A stretch of DNA of 64,000 bases, from contig CAVTIS010000015.1 of NCBI GenBank assembly GCA_963734845.1, positions 50,176 through 114,175 of the forward strand, given 5' to 3'. Origin of the DNA: JAKAVN01 sp963734845 (GTDB lineage Bacteria > Desulfobacterota > Binatia > Binatales > Binataceae). Under the pieces are notes generated by a model, which saw nothing but the letters and a program-made list of their open reading frames with translations, was not told the origin of the DNA and ran no database searches. The first letter of the stretch is position 1. Each line of letters begins with the position of its first letter. Of this stretch, positions 34,331 to 44,416 are shown piece by piece. A program made the position numbers and the translations under genes.

Positions 34331-36031
34331 CTACTCGGGCCGGAACTCGATCCACTCTGGCTTGTAGTTGCCCCACACGGTCGGCTGGAAATTCTCCAGC
34401 GTGTTCTTCCACGCCTCGTAGCGCACCTGGCGCACCGTCTCGATGATCGGCAGTTGCTGGTAGAGGATTTCCTGGATGCGCCAGTAGTAGGGCGCGCGCT
34501 TGAGCGGATCCATCACCATCGTGCCCTGCTCTAGCAACCGGTCAATCTCGGCCTCCCACGGCGTGGCCGGCTTCGGTTCTTTCGGATACCACAGGTGCAG
34601 CGCGCCCGACGAGCGCAGGAAGTCGGCACCATTGTTGGGCTCGATTCCGCCGGTAAAGCCGATCAGCACCACGTCCCAGTCATAGGTGGAGTCGAGTTTG
34701 TCGACCAGTGTGGTGAATTCCAGCGGCCGGTAATTCACCTTGATGCCGAGGCGCGAAAGGTCCTGCTGCAGGATGACGCACATCTCGTCGCGCACGTTCA
34801 CGCCGGTGTTGGTCGCAAGGTTGAACTCCAGCCGATGGCCCTCCGGATCGTAGCGCACGCCATTGCGCAGATGGTATCCCGCCTGCTCGAGCAGGTCGCC
34901 CGCTTGCTTGAGACTGTAATCGTAGTCCTTGAGGTTGGGATTGTGGAAAACCTTGTTGGCGGGCGAGACGTCGGAGACGGCCGGCACGGCGAGGCCGTGA
35001 AAGCAGAGATTGATCATCCCCTGCTTGTCGACCGCGTGCGCGATCGCGCGCATGAAGCGCAGGTCGGTGAACCATCGATACTTCGGATCGGTCACGCCGT
35101 TATGGACGTAATGTTTGGGGTTGCGGTTGAAGGCGAAGAACAGCGAGCCGGTGTCGATACCGATTTCCTTGAGCGTGATGCCGAGTTGTTTTCGCTTTTC
35201 GCGCAGATCGACGACCTCCTCGGGGCGCGGCGTATAAACGTCGATTTGCCCGGCGAGAAAGCGCAGGTACTGCGCGTTGCCGTCGGGCACGATTTGCAGT
35301 GTCTCGCCGTGCAGCCGCGGCAACCGCTCGCCCTTTTCGTCGTGCATCCAGTAGCCCGGATTGCGAATGAAATGGACGAACTGCGCTTGCACGTAACGCG
35401 CCATCTCGAACTGGCCCAGGCCGACAATCTTTTCCGGCGGCGTGTTGATGCCCCAGGTATGGTTGAACCTGCCGGCCTCTAGCGCAGTCTCGAGCAGATG
35501 CGCGGGCACGATCGGAACGCCAATCGCATAGAGCAACGGCGCGAACACCCGCGGCATCGTCATCCGCACCGTGTAATCATCCAGGGCCTCGACCTTCAGC
35601 GGCTTGCCGTCAACGGTGAGGCTGGGCTCTTCGATATTGGGCACGCGCGGTTCATAGATCACGCGCATCGTAAAGGCGACGTCGCGCGCCGTGAATGGCT
35701 CTCCGTCGAACCATTTCACCCCGTGGCGCAGATGGAAAACGATCGACTTGCCGCCGTAGCCAAGCTCCCAGCTCTCGGCGAGGCCCGGCTCGGGCAGGGT
35801 CGTGATCGGATTGATCCTGACCAGCCCTTCAAAAAGATCGCCAACCACCTCACCCGAAGCGGAGTCGGTGACCAGGATGGGATTGAAGGTGCGGGGGTCG
35901 CTGATCGTCGATTGGTAGAGAATCTGCTCGCGCTCGTGCTGGTTCGGCGGCTGCTGCACGCGGCATCCGACCGCCGCGGCAACGGCGAGCATGGAGCAGA
36001 GAAGGATTGAGAGCGCGCGGCGCAGGCTCAT
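34331..36031 (-). CDS. Peptide/nickel ABC importer substrate-binding lipoprotein
   Basis: 566 residues, SBP_bac_5 (cluster C) family. Signal peptide with lipobox AAVGC (Cys 23), then the family markers DPRTFNPIL, LFEGLVRINPITTLPEPGLAESWE, VKWFDGEPFTARDVAFTM. The C-terminal half includes the LEFNLATNTGVNVRDEMCVILQQDL region. The ligand could be a peptide, an opine or another amide; the neighbouring amidase hints at an amide. It follows the LolA-like gene by 9 nt. Confidence 0.92.
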   Translation of the reverse strand: MSLRRALSILLCSMLAVAAAVGCRVQQPPNQHEREQILYQSTISDPRTFNPILVTDSASGEVVGDLFEGLVRINPITTLPEPGLAESWELGYGGKSIVFHLRHGVKWFDGEPFTARDVAFTMRVIYEPRVPNIEEPSLTVDGKPLKVEALDDYTVRMTMPRVFAPLLYAIGVPIVPAHLLETALEAGRFNHTWGINTPPEKIVGLGQFEMARYVQAQFVHFIRNPGYWMHDEKGERLPRLHGETLQIVPDGNAQYLRFLAGQIDVYTPRPEEVVDLREKRKQLGITLKEIGIDTGSLFFAFNRNPKHYVHNGVTDPKYRWFTDLRFMRAIAHAVDKQGMINLCFHGLAVPAVSDVSPANKVFHNPNLKDYDYSLKQAGDLLEQAGYHLRNGVRYDPEGHRLEFNLATNTGVNVRDEMCVILQQDLSRLGIKVNYRPLEFTTLVDKLDSTYDWDVVLIGFTGGIEPNNGADFLRSSGALHLWYPKEPKPATPWEAEIDRLLEQGTMVMDPLKRAPYYWRIQEILYQQLPIIETVRQVRYEAWKNTLENFQPTVWGNYKPEWIEFRPE

Positions 36032-36040
36032 CGGGCGCGT

Positions 36041-36931
36041 TCAGCCCGACGTTCCCGGCGCGGGGCTTGCGCCGGCGTCGATCGAGATCTCTTTGGTGCC
36101 CGGCGCCGGCGTCAGCACGAAGAGCGCGGGCACGAGGGTGGGATTGAGCGCGGGCGCCTCGTAGCGCAGCGTGATCCGGCTTGTGGGAAAGTCGGCTTCG
36201 AGCTTGTGCGGAAAGCTGGTGCCGCCCGCGTCGCGCCAGTCGCTGTAGCGAACCGCATAGCGCTGGGCGCCGGCCTTGTCGTGCTCACGCACCATCGCCA
36301 ACTGCCCGCCGACAAAGCCCAGTTCGCGCGTGCCGCCATCGCCGATGTGCCACAGCGCAACCGTCATCCCCTCGCTATCGCTGACGGAGTCGGGCGGCGT
36401 CGACAGTTGAGCCGGATCGGGTGCGAGGCCCATAAGCAGATCGACCGCTGCCGGCGGCTCGAGCGGGATACGCACGAAGCGCTCGAGGGTCGCGGCATTC
36501 GCGCTGCCGCTCATCAGAACATTTTTCGACGGATCGAAAATCATCAGCCGCCCGGCGTCATTCGCCGCCAGCACCATCGTGGCGCCGAACGGCGCGACCG
36601 CCTCGACCCGCATGCTGGCCGGGCGCGCAAGCGCGATCTCTTCGTGAGTGCGGAAGTGATGACCGTCGGCGGCGCTGTACTCCATTATCGCCCCGGTCTG
36701 GATCGAGTGAAGCGAACGCTCGCGATCGGCGAGCGCCGCGAGCGTCTCGGTGGTGGCCGGTGTGACCGCGGGAGGCTTCGATGGCGCGCCCGAGATAAGC
36801 GCGCAAGCCGAAAGCTGGCAGACCGCTATTGCCAGGGCGGCTATGCCCGCAACCCCGCGCAATCTCCGGCCGGACGGCTTCAGATGCAACGGATCCGGGC
36901 GCAACGGATCAATGACTGGCGCTGCCGACAT
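36041..36931 (-). CDS. LolA-like / DUF4292-type lipoprotein
   Basis: 296 residues. Basic N-terminus, hydrophobic core and lipobox QLSAC (Cys 43), then a mainly beta half-barrel-like domain (residues 70-280: SLHSIQTGAIMEYSAADGHHFRTHEEIALARPASMRVEA ... GRLMIFDPSKNVL), the pattern of LolA/LolB-fold proteins. Such proteins bind lipoprotein acyl chains or other lipids. The ATG at 36931 overlaps the end of the TPR gene by 23 nt. Homology is by fold pattern, so moderate confidence. Confidence 0.62.
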   Translation of the reverse strand: MSAAPVIDPLRPDPLHLKPSGRRLRGVAGIAALAIAVCQLSACALISGAPSKPPAVTPATTETLAALADRERSLHSIQTGAIMEYSAADGHHFRTHEEIALARPASMRVEAVAPFGATMVLAANDAGRLMIFDPSKNVLMSGSANAATLERFVRIPLEPPAAVDLLMGLAPDPAQLSTPPDSVSDSEGMTVALWHIGDGGTRELGFVGGQLAMVREHDKAGAQRYAVRYSDWRDAGGTSFPHKLEADFPTSRITLRYEAPALNPTLVPALFVLTPAPGTKEISIDAGASPAPGTSG

Positions 36932-38753
36932 TGCGCAGGGCTTGCAATTTTCCCTTCAGCCGCGCCACCTGCTCCTGGTCGGTGGACCGCCGGAGCGCGT
37001 CTTCGTACTGTTGCCCGGCCTGCTCGGCGCGGCCCAGCTTGGCGTAGGCGTCGCCGAGATGCTCGGTGATAGTCGGGTCATCGCCGGTCAGGTTGACCGC
37101 TTTTTCGAGCTGCTCGGCCGCTTTGCCGTACTCGCCCTTGCGGTAATAGACCCAGCCGAGACTGTCGACATAGAAGCCGTCCTCGGGCTCGATCGCAAGC
37201 GCGCGCTTGACCAGCCTCTCGGCCTCGTCGAGGTGGTTGCCGTCTTCGGCGTAAGTGTAGCCGAGGTAGTTGAGCGCCTGAGCGTTTTTCGGATTCAGCT
37301 CGATGGTCTTGCGCATCTCCTCGATACTGGCGGGACGCTGCTTGTTCTCGTCATAAAGGGCGCCGAGCGTGAAATGGTACTTGTCATTCTTCGGCGCCAG
37401 CGCGACCATCCGCTGCGCCAGTTTGATCGCGGTCGGATAGTCCTTCTTTTCCTGGTAAACGCCGACCGTGAAGCCGAGAATCTCGGCGTCGTCGGGCTTC
37501 TTCGTTAGCGCCTGGTTGAGCGCGGTAAGCGCTCGGTCGTACTCCTTTTGCTTGTCGTAGATGTAGGCGAGCTGCAGGCGCGATTCGACGTAATTCTCGC
37601 TGCCTTCGGGAATCCGCTCAAACTCCTTCGCCGCCTTCTCGTAGTCGGTGAGCTCGCTATAGGCGGTGCCGAGATAATAGTGGACGCGATAGTTGTCGGG
37701 CTCGGCGCCGAGCACCAGGTTGAACTCGGTCGCCGCGCGGTCGAAGTCGCCGCGCTCGAAGTACAGCAACCCAATCTTGGTGCGGGTGTCGCTGGGACTG
37801 ATGTCGATCTTTTCGGGCGGCGGCGCCGGTTTCACCGGGCCCTCGGCCGAGGCGTGCGCGGCAAAGTAGAGTTCGGCCAGGCGCTTGTGCGCGCGATCGT
37901 CGTTAGGGTTGATCTGCAGGATTTTCTTGTAGATTGCGACCGCGTCGTCGCGCCGGCCCTGGTCCTCACGCAGCGCCGCGAGGTCGAGCAGCGCAAGCTC
38001 GGACTGCGGATTAAGATCTAACGCCTTGTTGTAGTAGCGCTCGGCCGCGGAGTAGTTGCCCGCCGCTAGCATCGTGCGCCCGGCGTAGTAGTAGCCCAGG
38101 AACGATTGGGGATCGAGCGCGATCAGCTGCTCGAAGACCTTGCGCCCCTGCTCGTAGTCGCCGCGCTTGGCGTACAGCGTGCCCAGGAACAGGTAGGCCT
38201 CCTGGTTCTTCGGCGCGATCCGGATAACTTCCTTGTAATCCCGCTCGGCACTGGTCTCATCGCCCAGCGCGGAGTCGATACCTGCCGCGAGCAACAGCGC
38301 GCGCGATGAGCCGGGATCGAGTTTCACCGCCTTGTCGGCCTGCGTTCGCGCCTCCGCCAGACGGCCGTCACGCACGTAGAGCGTGGCCAGCGTGACGCGC
38401 AGCGTGGCGTTGTCCGGGTCGTATCGCACTGCCTCCTCGAGCGCTTTCAACGCCTCGGTGCGGTCGCCCTCTTCGGTCGCAACCTCGGCTTGCAAAAACG
38501 CGCCCATCGCTTTGGCCTGGGGCGGAATGTCGACCGCCGGCTTGCCGCCGAATGGCGACTGTTGCGCCTCGGTCTCCTCCTGAGATCCCGCGGACGCGGC
38601 GCCGGAAGGCTGAAACCTGGGGCCTCGCGCCTGCTGACCGCAGGCGGCGCCGAGCAGCATCGCGGCCGCGGCGAGCGCTGCCGTCAGCGTATTTAGCGAT
38701 AATTTAGGCAAGCGGGAGCGCTCGCACGGAACAGATTGGTTTGCAGTTAACAC
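36909..38753 (-). CDS. TPR-repeat lipoprotein
   Basis: 614 residues. N-terminal lipobox LGAAC (Cys about 38), a linker, then about 13 tetratricopeptide repeats (for example AYLFLGTLYAKRGDYEQGRKVFEQLIALDPQS and LNYLGYTYAEDGNHLDEAERLVKRALAIEP) filling residues 80-600. Likely an outer-membrane-anchored periplasmic scaffold. A TTG at 38711 would give a shorter signal peptide. It is the first gene of the minus-strand operon with LolA-like, ABC importer, amidase and bactofilin. Confidence 0.85.
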   Translation of the reverse strand: MLTANQSVPCERSRLPKLSLNTLTAALAAAAMLLGAACGQQARGPRFQPSGAASAGSQEETEAQQSPFGGKPAVDIPPQAKAMGAFLQAEVATEEGDRTEALKALEEAVRYDPDNATLRVTLATLYVRDGRLAEARTQADKAVKLDPGSSRALLLAAGIDSALGDETSAERDYKEVIRIAPKNQEAYLFLGTLYAKRGDYEQGRKVFEQLIALDPQSFLGYYYAGRTMLAAGNYSAAERYYNKALDLNPQSELALLDLAALREDQGRRDDAVAIYKKILQINPNDDRAHKRLAELYFAAHASAEGPVKPAPPPEKIDISPSDTRTKIGLLYFERGDFDRAATEFNLVLGAEPDNYRVHYYLGTAYSELTDYEKAAKEFERIPEGSENYVESRLQLAYIYDKQKEYDRALTALNQALTKKPDDAEILGFTVGVYQEKKDYPTAIKLAQRMVALAPKNDKYHFTLGALYDENKQRPASIEEMRKTIELNPKNAQALNYLGYTYAEDGNHLDEAERLVKRALAIEPEDGFYVDSLGWVYYRKGEYGKAAEQLEKAVNLTGDDPTITEHLGDAYAKLGRAEQAGQQYEDALRRSTDQEQVARLKGKLQALRNVGSASH

Positions 38754-38975
38754 AAAGGCAATGGACTCGCGAGCAAGAGGCTCGAAGTAAAATCGAAGTA
38801 AAAAAGATCAAAGCAAACTCTCAGGTTGACCGTCAGCGCCGGCCTAATCGTTCAGGCGAGGCTCCGCTACTATACGTCGAATCGACATCATTTATAAGTG
38901 TTGCTCGCGCGCCCGCCTTCGCGCAATCCCCACTCCCTTGTGCCGACGCGCATGCTCGGCTAGAGCCTAGCCCTG

Positions 38976-40421
38976 ATGAAACGGCCGAGCCCGGATTCCG
39001 CCGATGCGGCGCTCCGCATGGCGCCCGCGACCGCCGCCGCGCCGCTCAGCGCGCGCGCCGCGATCGCGATGCAAGGCGGCAAGCTCGGCCTGCTCTCGCT
39101 AACCTGCGTCATCTACCTGGTCGTCAGCGGGGGCGCTTACGGAACCGAGGACGCGGTGCACATCGCCGGCCCGCGCCTCACGCTGCTGCTATGCCTGCTC
39201 GTGCCGCTGACGCTCAGCGTGCCGACGGCCTTGATGGCGGCCGAACTCAACGCGCTGATGCCGGTGGAGGGCGGCTTCTATTTCTGGGTCAAGGAGGCGC
39301 TCGGGCCGTTTTGGGGCTTCACCGAGGCGTACCTGACACTGCTCTACACCGCGGTGGACATGGCGATCTACCCGGTGCTTTTCAGCGCATACCTCGCCTT
39401 CCTGCACCCGCTCGGCACTGGCGGCCAGCTCGTAGTCGGCACCGCGCTGGTATGGCTCGCCGGGCTGCTCAACTTTCTCGGCGTGCGGCCGGCGGGCGAC
39501 AGCGCGATCCTGCTGACCACGCTCCTGCTGGCGCCATTCGCGGCGCTGGTCGTGTTTGGCTTCGGCCACCTTCTGCACTGGCATCCGCCGGGCGGGCAGA
39601 TTTTCGGGCCGGACTTCGCGCTCGCGCTCGGCGGCGGACTCACGATCATCATCTGGAATTTCAGCGGGTGGGAAAACGCGAGCGTAGTCGCGGGCGAGAT
39701 GCACGATCCAGGCCGCACTTACCCGCGCGCGCTCGCGATCGCGCTGCCGATGGTGGTGCTCGGCTACCTGCTGCCGCTCGGCGTGGCGCTCTCGGGCGTA
39801 AGTAGCGGCGCGAGGTGGGAGACCGGATGGTACTCGGAAATCGGCCGCCAGGTCGGCGGTCCGGCGCTCGGCGCGGCACTCGCGCTCGGCGGGATGGTCT
39901 CAGCGTTTTCGATCTTCGCGGCCGCGATGCTGTGGGTGTCGCGAATGCCGTTCGTGCTGGCGCGCGAGAGCTATCTGCCGCAATGGCTGGCCGAGGTCTG
40001 GCGCACCACCGAGACGCCGGGCAAATCCATCCTCGCCTGCTGCGTGATCTTCACGCTGCTGGTGCCGATGGGCTTCGTCACCCTGGTGATTCTCGACGTA
40101 TTTTTTTACATGGGCGCACTGGTACTTGAATTGAGCGCGCTGGTGGTGATGCGCCGGCGCCGCCCGGTGCGCGACGGCCTATTCATGATCGGCGGCGGCA
40201 GGGCCGGGCTCTATCTGGTCGCGGGACTCCCGATGCTGACGTGGTGCGCCACCTTTGGCCTGGCCCTTGCCCAAGGGGGCATCCAGGAGGACTTCACCGT
40301 CGCGATCGTGCTGGCGGCGACGAGCTATCCCGCTTACGTAATATGCCGCAGACGGTGGGGCGGCCCACCGCGCGGAGAGAGCCTCTTCGAGACGCTCATA
40401 GGTCCTATCGAGGCACCCTGA
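38976..40421 (+). CDS. APC-superfamily amino acid permease
   Basis: 481 residues, 12 predicted membrane helices. TM1 contains the family GGAYGTEDAV substrate motif, TM3 region MPVEGGFYFWVKEALGPFWGF (conserved APC motif), and TM6 WNFSGWENASVVAGEM. Transports amino acids or amines across the inner membrane; ligand unknown. Start ATG 38976. Followed 46 nt later by a class V aminotransferase. Confidence 0.88.
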   Translation: MKRPSPDSADAALRMAPATAAAPLSARAAIAMQGGKLGLLSLTCVIYLVVSGGAYGTEDAVHIAGPRLTLLLCLLVPLTLSVPTALMAAELNALMPVEGGFYFWVKEALGPFWGFTEAYLTLLYTAVDMAIYPVLFSAYLAFLHPLGTGGQLVVGTALVWLAGLLNFLGVRPAGDSAILLTTLLLAPFAALVVFGFGHLLHWHPPGGQIFGPDFALALGGGLTIIIWNFSGWENASVVAGEMHDPGRTYPRALAIALPMVVLGYLLPLGVALSGVSSGARWETGWYSEIGRQVGGPALGAALALGGMVSAFSIFAAAMLWVSRMPFVLARESYLPQWLAEVWRTTETPGKSILACCVIFTLLVPMGFVTLVILDVFFYMGALVLELSALVVMRRRRPVRDGLFMIGGGRAGLYLVAGLPMLTWCATFGLALAQGGIQEDFTVAIVLAATSYPAYVICRRRWGGPPRGESLFETLIGPIEAP

Positions 40422-40467
40422 GCGAGCGCCGGCGCGGCGCGGGCGGCGGCTTGAGGGCAGAGATTTT

Positions 40468-41604
40468 ATGGCCAAGCGTTCGGTGAGGGCGGCGGTAAAG
40501 GCCTACTTCAATCATGGTGGGCTGGCGCGGCCGTACGAACGCGTGGCCCGGCGCGTGAGAGCCGCCGATCGCGAGTTCGCGGGCCTGCTCTATAGCGAGG
40601 ACGGCGTGCGCAGGCTCGACGCCGGACTGGAGCAGGCGCGCCTGGCCGCGTGCGCGCTAATCGGCGCGGGCGAAAGCGGCGGCGTCTCGCTGCTGGCCAA
40701 CTCCTCGACCGCGCTCAACCTCGCGATTAGCATTCTCGGCGCGACGCTCCATTCCGGCGAAGTCGCGCTGACCACCGACCAGGAGCATCCATGCGTCACC
40801 TGGCCGCTCGCGCGGCTCGCCGCGCGCGGAATCGAAGTCACAACGATCGCAGCCGACTCGCCAGCCGAGTTTCTCGAAAACTTGCGCGTGCTGGCGCGCC
40901 GCCGGCGTCCCGGCTTCGCCGTGTTCTCGCACGTCTCGTGCAAAGACGGCCGCGTGCTGCCGGTCGAGGAGGCGGGAGCCATCCTCGCGCAGCAGGAAAT
41001 CCCCTACATCGTCGACGGTGCACAGGCGCTCGGACAAGTCGGGGTCGACGTGGCGCAGATCGAAGCCTGGGCCTATACGTTCGTCGGCCACAAATGGCTG
41101 TTCGGTCCGATGGGCACCGGTGGCCTATGGGCCAGCGAGCGATTTTTGCGCGCCAACACTCTCGCCTGGACCGGGCCGGTAGGTATCATTCGCAAGGGCG
41201 GCGGCGAACTCGAAAGCGGTACGCTCAACTACGCGGCCTGCGCCGGGATGACCGAGGCGCTGCGCACCTGCGCCGAGGAATTCTCCGCGCGCGTCGAAAC
41301 CCTAACCCGCCTGCACGCGAGAATCGGCGGGCTGCTCGATCGGCTCTACGAAAATACCGCCTCGAAGTGGGACGGGCCGCACGCTCCCGGCATCCTCGCG
41401 TACGCGCTGCCGCCGTCGGTGCGATCAGAGGAGTTGGCCGACGCGGCACTGGCTCGCTTCGGCGTCGCGGTCAAACCGCTGCGTCCGCCGTATGAGCCCA
41501 ATGGCTTCCGCGTGACCTTCTCGCCCTGGACCACCGACGAAGAGGTCGAGTTGCTGGGCGAAGCGATGCGCTCGCTCGCCGGCGCACCAAATGCTACAGC
41601 CTGA
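40468..41604 (+). CDS. Class V aminotransferase (cysteine desulfurase/isopenicillin epimerase-like)
   Basis: 378 residues of PLP fold type I. Visible: TDQEHPCVTWPL substrate loop, FSHVSCKDGRVLPVE, VDGAQALGQVGVD and the PLP lysine in FVGHKWLFGPMGTGGLW. No C-terminal Cys loop typical of SufS is evident, so a cysteine desulfurase role is not supported over an aminotransferase or lyase. Probably cotranscribed with the amino acid permease. Confidence 0.85.
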   Translation: MAKRSVRAAVKAYFNHGGLARPYERVARRVRAADREFAGLLYSEDGVRRLDAGLEQARLAACALIGAGESGGVSLLANSSTALNLAISILGATLHSGEVALTTDQEHPCVTWPLARLAARGIEVTTIAADSPAEFLENLRVLARRRRPGFAVFSHVSCKDGRVLPVEEAGAILAQQEIPYIVDGAQALGQVGVDVAQIEAWAYTFVGHKWLFGPMGTGGLWASERFLRANTLAWTGPVGIIRKGGGELESGTLNYAACAGMTEALRTCAEEFSARVETLTRLHARIGGLLDRLYENTASKWDGPHAPGILAYALPPSVRSEELADAALARFGVAVKPLRPPYEPNGFRVTFSPWTTDEEVELLGEAMRSLAGAPNATA

Positions 41605-41639
41605 TCGATGCGCTCGCGGGCGCAGGCGGAGGGTCAAAA

Positions 41640-42275
41640 ATGGAAAATTCCGGCGATCGTCGAAGCGCCAACCGAATCACTACAATCGAACAGTTGCGAA
41701 CGCTTATCGGCGAACCGCATCCGGCCACCCCGCGCAAACTCCTCGGCGCGCTCGACCAGACCGCTCTCGACTTCATCGCCCGCTCGCCCTTCCTGGTCCT
41801 CGGGACGGCCGACGCCGCGGGCAATCAGGACGTCTCACCCAAGGGCGGCGCGCCGGGCTTCGTCGTGGCCGAGAATCCGAGCACTCTGCTGATTCCCGAC
41901 AGCAAGGGCAACAAGCTGCTCTTCGGCCTGCAGAACATCCTGGCGAATCCGCATGTCGGTTTGATCGTCATGGTGCCCGGCACCGACGAAACGCTGCGGG
42001 TCAACGGCACGGCTGAGCTGAGCATGGACCCGGCCGCGCTGGCGCACTTCTCGGCCAACGGCTCGCCGGCCCAGCTCGCGATTCGAATTACCGTGCGCGA
42101 GTGTTTCTTCCACTGCGCAAAGGCCCTGTTGCGCTCGCAACTGTGGAAGCCCGAGAGCTGGAGCGCGCGCATTCCTTTTTCCTGGGGAAAATACCTGGCC
42201 GTGAAAAGCGACGGCGAGGACGCGGCGGCCAAAATCGACCGCTTCGTCGAACTCGACTACAAGAACAATCTCTAA
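41640..42275 (+). CDS. FMN-dependent PPOX-type flavoprotein (MSMEG_1061-like)
   Basis: 211 residues with a split beta-barrel flavin-binding core: DFIARSPFLVLGTADAAGNQDVSPKGGAPGFV (FMN phosphate site) and NKLLFGLQNILANPHVGLIVMVPGTDETLRVNGTAELS. C-terminal ECFFHCAKALLRSQLWKPESW is the family tail. Reactions unknown; relatives bind FMN or F420. 35 nt after the aminotransferase gene. Confidence 0.85.
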   Translation: MENSGDRRSANRITTIEQLRTLIGEPHPATPRKLLGALDQTALDFIARSPFLVLGTADAAGNQDVSPKGGAPGFVVAENPSTLLIPDSKGNKLLFGLQNILANPHVGLIVMVPGTDETLRVNGTAELSMDPAALAHFSANGSPAQLAIRITVRECFFHCAKALLRSQLWKPESWSARIPFSWGKYLAVKSDGEDAAAKIDRFVELDYKNNL

Positions 42276-42305
42276 TCCGCGAGATGCGCGCGGCCTCGGG
42301 ATCGC

Positions 42306-42770
42306 TCACTCCTTGGTTTTTTTCTCCGGCTCCCACATCCGCTGCCATGCGCGGAGCCCGTCCTGCAGCGTCTTCTGTACCGACTCGGCCTGCTTGCGCG
42401 CGTCCTCGGTCCACTTGCCCGACGCGCCGAACGCCTCCGTCGCCTTGCGCCAGTTTTCGGCCCACGCCTCCATCGGATTGGACTTCTTCTCCGCGCCTGC
42501 GCCCGTGGCCTCCGACGCGGTCCGGCGCACCTGCTCGCGCACCTGGCGTTCCCACCACTGGAAGCCCTGCTCCAGCGCGGTTATCATGCCGTCCTTGCTC
42601 ATGCGCGCGGCGCGGAGCCAGTTCTCGACCATCTGGTCGCGGTCGACTCCCGCGCCCACCTGCGAGGCGAGATCCTTGACCGCCTTGTTCACCGCCGAGA
42701 GCGTTTCGGCCAACGCCTCGCTGGCCTTGCGAATCACATCGTTGATACCCGAAAAGTCTTTTGTCGCCAT
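42306..42770 (-). CDS. Phasin-like helical protein
   Basis: 154 residues, almost all amphipathic helix (NDVIRKASEALAETLSAVNKAVKDL, QMVENWLRAARMSKDGMITALEQGFQWWERQVREQVRR), highly charged C-terminus. The layout recalls phasins that coat polyhydroxyalkanoate granules, but no PHA synthase is in the window. Convergent with the PPOX gene. Function uncertain. Confidence 0.5.
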   Translation of the reverse strand: MATKDFSGINDVIRKASEALAETLSAVNKAVKDLASQVGAGVDRDQMVENWLRAARMSKDGMITALEQGFQWWERQVREQVRRTASEATGAGAEKKSNPMEAWAENWRKATEAFGASGKWTEDARKQAESVQKTLQDGLRAWQRMWEPEKKTKE

Positions 42771-42815
42771 CGATTACGCCCTCCTTGCCGCTTTGAAGCG
42801 TTCGACCCCATCGTC

Positions 42816-44219
42816 CTACAGATCGCGTTCTAATTCGAGACGCGCGCGAAGGCTCATCGCCGCCGCCTCTTTTGCCGCGGGTTGTATCGGGACGGCGTCC
42901 GTTTGCGGCCGAACTTCGCGACTCGTCGCCCAGTGCGTCGCGCACAGCGCCGCGAAATAGGCGCACCCGAGCGAAATGAACGCCGCCTCCGCCGGCAATA
43001 TGTACGATACGCGCAAGTGCCCGGAAATCGAGCGCGCCACGGCGCGGCCCAGGAACCTCAGCGGGCCGCCCATGAACAACGCCGCGACGTAACTCGCGCC
43101 GGTAAGGTTGAGCACGTGCCGCGGCAGCCGTCTTTCTTCGCTGGCCGCATGACGCGCCGCCGCCGCGATTCCCACATAGAGCGGCACCAGGCACACCAGG
43201 AACTGCGGCCACGCCACCGGCGAGAGCATCGTGATCACCACCAGCCACAACGCGAAACCGAATCCACAGCGGTCATCTTCGAGCGCGGCGGTGGCGGCAA
43301 ATGCGATTCCCGCCGCGATTAATTCGATTGTCAGCGCCGCCGCGGAAGCCCCCGCGCGCTCGCCGAGCACCAGTTGCACGAACGCACCGAGGTTGAGATT
43401 TGCCGGATGTCGCAACAGTCCCGCCGGCACTCCGCGCGCATGCGTCGCCGAGGTGGTCGCGGCCAAGCCCGCGAAGCTCGCCACTGGTTCGAACCCAGCA
43501 AACCCGACCGCCAAGGCGCATCCGATTACGCATGCGGCCAGGAAATATCCGCTTGCGCGCCAATTGCGCCGCGCGACCAGGTATCCCAGCATCCCCAGCG
43601 GATAGGCACGCAACAACGCCGCGGCCGCGAGTATCACGCCGGCCCGTCCGTGATAGCCCCGCCTCAGCGCCGCCAGCGCCAGCACGAAGATCGCCAACAG
43701 AACAATTTCGCTCTGGGCCAGCCAGAAATTTATCGCGATCGGCGGATAGAGCAGCATCAGCGCCGCCACCGTCCAGCCCTCGGCGCCGGGCGGCCCAAGT
43801 TCGCCAATCAGCCCGAACAGCGCCGCGCCCAGCGCAAGCAGGTTGAACGCGGTCCACGCCCAGTACGCAGCGCCCGGCTCAAGGAAGGTAAACGGCTCGA
43901 AGAAAATCAGCCAGGCCGGCGTATCAAGCTGAATCTCAGCGCGCTCCCACGCCGAGGCGCTGCCCACCGGAGTGCCGATCTGCGCGAAGATCGTCTCGAA
44001 ATCCCCGCCGTACGGATTGATACCGCGCCGCAGCGCCAGCGATCCGCCGTAGTAGTATCTGAAATCCTGATAGTCGGTGACCTTTGCGGGCAAAGCCTGG
44101 AAGACCGTCAGCGCGGCGACGCCGACCACGATCCATAGCGCAAGCGCGATTTGCGTTCGCACGCTCATCCTCGGCCGGCACACCCCTGCGCCGGTCCGAT
44201 CGGCGCTTTGTCGGTTCAA
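42816..44219 (-). CDS. GT87-type (DUF2029) membrane glycosyltransferase
   Basis: 467 residues, about ten hydrophobic segments. The first luminal loop carries the DFRYYYGGSLALRRGINPYG motif of polyprenol-phosphate-mannose-using GT87 enzymes, and NFWLAQSEIVLLAIFVLALAALRRG is the family's N-x-x-G/S-E-like second motif. Probably adds a sugar from a lipid carrier on the outer face of the inner membrane. First gene at the left end of the polysaccharide locus. An ATG at residue 18 is an alternative start. Confidence 0.75.
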   Translation of the reverse strand: MNRQSADRTGAGVCRPRMSVRTQIALALWIVVGVAALTVFQALPAKVTDYQDFRYYYGGSLALRRGINPYGGDFETIFAQIGTPVGSASAWERAEIQLDTPAWLIFFEPFTFLEPGAAYWAWTAFNLLALGAALFGLIGELGPPGAEGWTVAALMLLYPPIAINFWLAQSEIVLLAIFVLALAALRRGYHGRAGVILAAAALLRAYPLGMLGYLVARRNWRASGYFLAACVIGCALAVGFAGFEPVASFAGLAATTSATHARGVPAGLLRHPANLNLGAFVQLVLGERAGASAAALTIELIAAGIAFAATAALEDDRCGFGFALWLVVITMLSPVAWPQFLVCLVPLYVGIAAAARHAASEERRLPRHVLNLTGASYVAALFMGGPLRFLGRAVARSISGHLRVSYILPAEAAFISLGCAYFAALCATHWATSREVRPQTDAVPIQPAAKEAAAMSLRARLELERDL

Positions 44220-44416
44220 TAGTAAATGATGCTACACGCGCATAGCGGTAGTGAGTCAATAACTTGTAAGCGGTTTCGTGGCGTACGCCCGACACTGACT
44301 ATCGTGTCCGATAGTAAGCGCCGAATGCCAATAGACGATTGAGGCGGCGAATCCGAATCTCGCCTGATACGCGATCTCAGCCCATCCGGAATCCAGCGCT
44401 CACCGGACGCCCCGCC

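Noticed and set aside
33260..34534. Plus-strand 424-codon frame opposite the permease genes
   Set aside because: Antisense of the DppB-type permease; His/Arg/Gln-rich translation is a codon-bias artefact.
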